This document shows positions 5,211-9,172 of a DNA stretch of 9,172 nt, piece by piece. This DNA comes from Anaerolineae bacterium (GTDB taxonomy: Bacteria; Chloroflexota; Anaerolineae; SpSt-600), in contig JAPWUT010000055.1 in assembly GCA_028275425.1 (NCBI GenBank), forward strand, positions 1 through 9,172. Direction: 5' to 3'. Within the stretch, counting starts at the first letter, position 1; each line of letters begins with the position of its first letter. The notes beneath the pieces are model-generated. The model was not told the DNA's origin. It did no database searches and worked only from the letters and a program-made list of their open reading frames with translations. The position numbers and the translations under genes are program-made.

Positions 5211-7013
5211 ATCCCCTTGATCCTCTTAGCTTGCTCCCACCCAAAGCCATGGAAGCCGGTCCACCACGGCCTCAAACCCCAGGTTTTCGTCCTTTCCGTG
5301 GCCGAAAATTCCTCAGGCTTGTGGGCGGCCGTCTACTCCGACCCCGGCCTTTACTTCTCCCCCGATGGCGGACAGAGTTGGCAGCCAGTGAAAGAAGGAA
5401 TCCCGCCTGGGCCAACTTTTTCCCTCAAACCTGACCCGTCAAACCCAAAGGCCATCTACGTTGGGACTTCGGAAGGAGTGGCGCGGTGCGAGGCCTCGCC
5501 TCCTTCCTGCCGCCAAGTGGGGGTAGGGCTACCCATTGCCCGAATCTATGCTTTGGCTTTTTCTTCCGATGGCACGCTTTACGCCTCCCCCGACGAAGCA
5601 CCAATCCACCGCCTGAGGGGCGAGCAGTGGGAACCCCTTTCTCCTCTAAAGGCCACTGCCCTCACCCTTCTTCCCCATCCCTCTCACCCCTTTACCCTCT
5701 TAGCTGGAACTGCCGGCCAAGGAATATGGAAGACCGAGGATGGAGGCCTAAGCTGGCACAATGTTTCTGGAAAATCGGGAGCACGCCATGTTTACGCCTT
5801 AGCTGCAAACCCTTCTAAACCATACGAAATCTTCGCCGGGGCCAAAGAAGGGCTGTTTTTATCTAAAGACGGAGGCGAAACCTGGGAGAAGTTCCCTTCT
5901 CCTTTCTCTGTCCCCACTGCTCTCCTCTTTTCTTCCGACGGCTCTTTATACGCCGGAGAGCAAGAAGCAAACCCTGCGCTCGGCCGCTTTGGCGTTTACA
6001 GGAGCCAGGATGGGGGAAATTCGTGGGAGAGGCTTGAAGGTTTTCCCCCTACTGCTTCCATTTTCACCCTTGCCGAAGGACCCTCAGGCTTATATGCCGG
6101 TGGTATCCAAGGCCTGTTCAAAGTTAGCGGCACAACTGCGACTTGGGAGGAGGTTAAGAGCGGTCCTGGAGGCCCCCTCATCTTAGGGATAGCCCTCTCG
6201 CCCCAGGGCAATGCCCTTTATGCCATGACCGGTAAAGGCCTATACGTGTCCTCTGATGAAGGCGAAAACTGGACCCCACTTTTGGAAGGCTGGGGAGTTC
6301 AAAGCATTGCTTTTCACCCCCATGACCCCGAAACCTTTTACATCGGAGTTATAGGGCACGGGGTATGGATGGGGGGAAAGTGGGAGCCGATAAGCTTTTC
6401 CCTGGCCGGTTTAAGCATCCCTTTCTTACTCATAGACCCCTACAATCCCGACTATTTCTACGCTCGCATATCTTATGACCGCCTTTACCGTAGCTCTGAC
6501 GGCGGCCGAACTTTCAAGAGCATATGGGAAGGGATGAAACTGAGCGATGAAGTCCTATGCTTGGCCTATGACTATAACAACCCCGGAACGCTCCTGGCCG
6601 GAGCTACCGAAAACCTCTACATCACCCGCAATCGGGGCGATTCTTGGGAAATAATGCCTGGACCATTTCAGGGTCAAAGCATTCTGACCGTGGCTTTTCA
6701 CCCCACCAAGGCCGGCCAAATCTATGTTGGGGCTACAAGAGGCCTATACGTAAGCCACGATTACGGCTTAACCTGGCAAACCGCCGGCTTCCAGGACGTA
6801 ACCGTCTCGGCCATAGCATTTGACCCCCGAAACCACGATGTCATCTACATTGGGACAAGATACTCAGGCCTATTTCGTAGCCGAGATGGGGGAAATACCT
6901 GGGATTTCATCGCGGATGGGTTGCCGCTTGAGGTTAGGCAAGTGCTCATAAGCCCAAGGGGGACAATCTTCGTCCGCACTCCGGATGGAATTTATAGGTC
7001 GGCCCAAAGATGA
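5202..7013 (+). CDS. Asp-box (BNR/sortilin-like) repeat lipoprotein
   Basis: Nine Asp-box motifs of the form S.DGG.SW are spread along the 603 residues: 53-60, 178-185, 221-228, 268-275, 350-357, 431-438, 475-482, 518-525 and 560-567. This is typical of beta-propellers of the sortilin/VPS10, Ycf48-like and sialidase-like kind; the sialidase arginine triad was not identified. The N-terminus FFIPLILLAC is hydrophobic and ends in a lipobox with C11, so the protein is probably lipid-anchored outside the membrane. The start is uncertain. TTG 5202 is the best usual start, but it lies in the tRNA terminator, has no ribosome binding site and gives a very short signal peptide. The frame is open back through the tRNA to GTG 5091. 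The stop overlaps the glycosidase start (ATGA at 7010-7013), so the two are coupled. Confidence 0.82.
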   Translation: MFFIPLILLACSHPKPWKPVHHGLKPQVFVLSVAENSSGLWAAVYSDPGLYFSPDGGQSWQPVKEGIPPGPTFSLKPDPSNPKAIYVGTSEGVARCEASPPSCRQVGVGLPIARIYALAFSSDGTLYASPDEAPIHRLRGEQWEPLSPLKATALTLLPHPSHPFTLLAGTAGQGIWKTEDGGLSWHNVSGKSGARHVYALAANPSKPYEIFAGAKEGLFLSKDGGETWEKFPSPFSVPTALLFSSDGSLYAGEQEANPALGRFGVYRSQDGGNSWERLEGFPPTASIFTLAEGPSGLYAGGIQGLFKVSGTTATWEEVKSGPGGPLILGIALSPQGNALYAMTGKGLYVSSDEGENWTPLLEGWGVQSIAFHPHDPETFYIGVIGHGVWMGGKWEPISFSLAGLSIPFLLIDPYNPDYFYARISYDRLYRSSDGGRTFKSIWEGMKLSDEVLCLAYDYNNPGTLLAGATENLYITRNRGDSWEIMPGPFQGQSILTVAFHPTKAGQIYVGATRGLYVSHDYGLTWQTAGFQDVTVSAIAFDPRNHDVIYIGTRYSGLFRSRDGGNTWDFIADGLPLEVRQVLISPRGTIFVRTPDGIYRSAQR

Positions 7014-8485
7014 GGATATTGCTTGCTTTCCTCTTAATAGCTATAGCCCTGAATTTGCCCGCCCCACCTTCTTCGGGGAAAATCCGCTTCGGCATCCACG
7101 TTCTGGATGCCCGCGACTATACTCTCAAGAAAGCTCAAGAATTAGGGGCCACTTGGGTCATTTACCCTGTCCTTTGGCGCGACATTGAGCCCTATCCTGG
7201 CCGATACAACTGGGCCGGGTTGGACCTCGCCCTCCAAGCCATGGAATACTATCGGCTTAACCCTGTCTTCAGGGTTGACCACCCTCCGGCCTGGGCTTCC
7301 CTTACCCCTTATCCCAACTCTCCACCTAAGGAGCCTGCCCTATATGCTGACTTCTTACGCAAACTTTCGGCGCGCTACAGGGGTCGGGTCAAAGCTTACA
7401 TCATCTGGAACGAGCCAAACCTTGCCCAAGAATGGGGCAACCTCCCGCCCGATCCCGCAGAGTATGCCTCTCTCCTCAAAGCTGCTGCCCAGGCGATAAG
7501 GGAAGCGGACCCGAAAGCCACAATTGTGAGCGCAGGCCTTGCTCCTACAAATGAAAAAAGCGCCAAAGCTATGGATGACCGCTTATACCTCAAGCAACTT
7601 TACGAAACGGGCGCTGCCGATTACTTTGACGTCTTGGGGGCTCACCCTTACGGCTTCGCCTACCCTCCAGATGACCCCCGCGGTGCTCACGATGGCCTCA
7701 ACATGGCCAGGCTTGAAGACCTGCGGGAAATCATGGTCGCTTACGGGGATAGCGATAAAGAGGTCTGGATTACGGAGTTCGGCTGGACAACGGAAGGCTA
7801 TGGTGTCTGGGCCTGGACTGAAGTCAGCCTTGAGGAGCAAGCCAGTTACTTGGTAGAAGCGGTAAAAATGGCTGCTTCTCGCTGGCCGTGGGTCGGGATG
7901 ATGGCCGTTTGGCACTTAAGTTACGGAGAGGTTGAGCTGGCTTACCGCGGCTTCAACCTCCTAAACCCTGATGGCTCTCCGAAGCCGGCCTGGGAAGCTC
8001 TCAGAACCTTAGCCCGCACTTCCCCCTACATTCGTCGTGACCCCCTCCCGGAACCCCAATCGCCTCAGCGCATCACAATCCTTGCCCATGACCAAACCGT
8101 GCACCTTGGGGACAGCGAATACCCATACCCTTGGGAACCCCTTTACCTTTTGCGCAATCCGAGCCCCTTTTGGGAATGGGCTTTCTACGTCCGCAAGCCT
8201 GAGGGAAAATGCTGGCTCTTGACCTTGGAGCTAATGCAGAGCAACGAGCAAGGGAACAAGCTATTTCTGAATGGAAGGGAAGTGGCCACTCTCCCAGCCG
8301 AAGTCTGGGAAGGGGTATGGGTGAACTTCCCTGTGGAAATAGCCCCTGACGTACTCAGAGAAGGCCGCAACGAGATAGCGGTAAAGATCAGCAAGCGCAT
8401 ACCCCCTTGGCAGCACGACGACCTAATCTGGGACGACCTCCAATTTCGCCGTGTAATCCTGCAAGAAACGAAATGTCTCCCCTGA
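7010..8485 (+). CDS. Secreted clan-A (TIM-barrel) glycoside hydrolase, GH39/GH5-like
   Basis: The 491-residue protein begins with a signal peptide (MRILLAFLLIAIALNLPAP). A TIM-barrel glycosidase domain covers about residues 25-340. The catalytic acid/base is E135 in IIWNEPN and the nucleophile is E256 in VWITEFGW, at the ends of strands beta-4 and beta-7 as in clan GH-A retaining enzymes. H212 in GAHPYG and W301 in AVWHLSYG are also usual there. Residues about 355-491 form an extra beta-rich region with LFLNGREVATLP and NEIAVKI, which looks like a galactose-binding-type sandwich and may bind sugar. The substrate cannot be named; beta-xylosidase, glucanase or mannanase activities all occur in this clan. 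It is translated in coupling with the Asp-box lipoprotein, so both probably act outside the cell. Confidence 0.87.
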   Translation: MRILLAFLLIAIALNLPAPPSSGKIRFGIHVLDARDYTLKKAQELGATWVIYPVLWRDIEPYPGRYNWAGLDLALQAMEYYRLNPVFRVDHPPAWASLTPYPNSPPKEPALYADFLRKLSARYRGRVKAYIIWNEPNLAQEWGNLPPDPAEYASLLKAAAQAIREADPKATIVSAGLAPTNEKSAKAMDDRLYLKQLYETGAADYFDVLGAHPYGFAYPPDDPRGAHDGLNMARLEDLREIMVAYGDSDKEVWITEFGWTTEGYGVWAWTEVSLEEQASYLVEAVKMAASRWPWVGMMAVWHLSYGEVELAYRGFNLLNPDGSPKPAWEALRTLARTSPYIRRDPLPEPQSPQRITILAHDQTVHLGDSEYPYPWEPLYLLRNPSPFWEWAFYVRKPEGKCWLLTLELMQSNEQGNKLFLNGREVATLPAEVWEGVWVNFPVEIAPDVLREGRNEIAVKISKRIPPWQHDDLIWDDLQFRRVILQETKCLP

Positions 8486-8518
8486 CTCCCTTCCCTGTTT
8501 CAGGTAGAGGACAAACTC

Positions 8519-8617
8519 GCCCCGAGTGGGGCCGAAGCGGGGGGCCAGGGGGCTTGCCCCCTGGCGGGGGGTTTGGGGGATGTGCCCCCTTTCCGACCTA
8601 ACCCCCTGACCCCCTGA
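8519..8617. repeat. G/C-rich hairpin cluster downstream of the glycosidase gene
   Basis: Three short inverted repeats follow one another: GCCCC-GAGT-GGGGC (8519-8532), GCCAGGGGGC-TT-GCCCCCTGGC (8544-8565) and GGGGG-ATGTG-CCCCC (8575-8589). The direct repeat ACCCCCTGACCCCCTG follows near 8601-8616. No protein was found here. The hairpins could stop transcription of the glycosidase operon, but no T tract follows. They look more like a degenerate member of a palindromic intergenic repeat family. Confidence 0.6.
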
Positions 8618-8702
8618 AGTTTGGCTCTTTAACAACTTAAGAGGGCTTGGAAGGTAGGGCAAAATGGCCTTTTCAGACCCTAAATACGGGCTGCTCCAAG
8701 CA

Positions 8703-9172
8703 CTACATTACATAAACCCAAGTATTCGTGATCCCCGGCCAAACTGCCCGAAAATCGGCAAATTCCCACCAGGCTGACCTTAGCTCCCGTAGAAGCGTGT
8801 TCAATGACCACCGGCCCCCTCCCCGCCGCCAGCGGCCAGGATTTGAAGGCCCACGGCATAATCCCCAAGTCCGATACCCAGCCAAAAGCAAAACCCCGTA
8901 TACCCATGCACTCCATTGAACCGATGAAACTGCAGACCGAGGATTCCAACACTGCTTCTCACCCAGCCCAAATCCACTCTTTAACTCCCGATGCTCTACC
9001 TCCAACTCCCAACGCTGCCAAGCCCAGGCCAAAAGAAATTCCACAGGCCAAGGAAGCTTCCACTCCCCTCCTTCCCAAATTGCCGATACCACAAAGAAAG
9101 CCGGGGGACGCCGAACACGCTTCTTCTTCCCCTTACCAACCTTCCGGTCACAGCCGCGAACCACTATCACAA
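8703..9172 (-). CDS. DDE transposase, C-terminal part (5' partial)
   Basis: The gene runs in from beyond the right edge on the minus strand; about 155 codons are visible before the TAG at 8705-8703. The core is WQRWELEVEHRELKSGFGLG (visible residues 51-70), which fits the R-x3-E-x6-K part of the YREK signature in IS4-superfamily DDE transposases. The glutamate near 9002-9000 would be the third catalytic acid. The usual tyrosine three residues before the arginine appears as alanine here, in a Trp-rich stretch. The tail (GYRTWGL, then RWSLNTLLRELRSAWWEF) resembles transposases of this type. The two catalytic aspartates and the other end of the element are outside the window. No terminal repeat could be identified at 8617-8702, so the element boundary is unknown. 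Confidence 0.78.
   Translation of the reverse strand, partial: VIVVRGCDRKVGKGKKKRVRRPPAFFVVSAIWEGGEWKLPWPVEFLLAWAWQRWELEVEHRELKSGFGLGEKQCWNPRSAVSSVQWSAWVYGVLLLAGYRTWGLCRGPSNPGRWRRGGGRWSLNTLLRELRSAWWEFADFRAVWPGITNTWVYVM

Noticed and set aside
8407..8662. Short open frames on both strands after the glycosidase gene
   Set aside because: They are made of Pro/Gly-rich translation of the G/C hairpins and overlap the glycosidase end; no motif or ribosome binding site supports them.
8728..8952. Open frames overlapping the transposase (plus 8728-8919 and minus 8680-8952)
   Set aside because: The 8703-9172 minus frame has the clear transposase motif; the others are shadows.
1..9172. CRISPR array, phage genes or toxin-antitoxin pair
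   Set aside because: No regularly spaced direct repeats and no matching gene pairs were seen.

Overview
The window looks like a bacterial chromosome of moderate-to-high G+C, probably a thermophilic Chloroflexota-like lineage. That placement is an inference from gene types and from G/C-rich intergenic hairpins, with no marker gene to confirm it. The genes are short, tightly packed and linked by 4-bp ATGA overlaps.

Region 1 (1-2251, + strand): the 3' end of a metal-type ABC ATPase overlaps a complete ABC-3 family metal permease by ATGA. An MFS transporter follows three bases later, so the three form one transport operon, with any solute-binding protein out of view.

Region 2 (2221-4914): a minus-strand operon originally ran from a ChbG/YdjC-type deacetylase (4914-4054) into a gamma-class carbonic anhydrase-like gene two bases later. 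An IS200/IS605-group element carrying only tnpB (plus strand, about 2609-3905) has split the second gene into an N-terminal piece (4051-3881) and a C-terminal piece (2610-2221). TnpB keeps its RuvC D/E/D residues and zinc-finger cysteines. The element ends in a strong hairpin (3866-3901), so an omega-RNA with a guide in the right flank is predicted. A 15-base inverted repeat runs from the host gene across the left end of the element and would mask the tnpB ribosome binding site in read-through RNA.

Region 3 (4915-5210): a divergent intergenic region with a palindrome over the likely deacetylase -10 box, then a near-consensus sigma-70 promoter, a tRNA-Ser(GGA) and a strong intrinsic terminator.

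Region 4 (5202-8485, + strand): a predicted lipoprotein of nine Asp-box repeats (beta-propeller type), coupled by an ATGA overlap to a secreted clan-A glycoside hydrolase with a C-terminal beta-rich extension. The best start of the lipoprotein gene lies inside the tRNA terminator, so its expression is a puzzle.

Region 5 (8486-9172): G/C-rich hairpins, then the 3' part of a DDE transposase gene on the minus strand that runs off the window.
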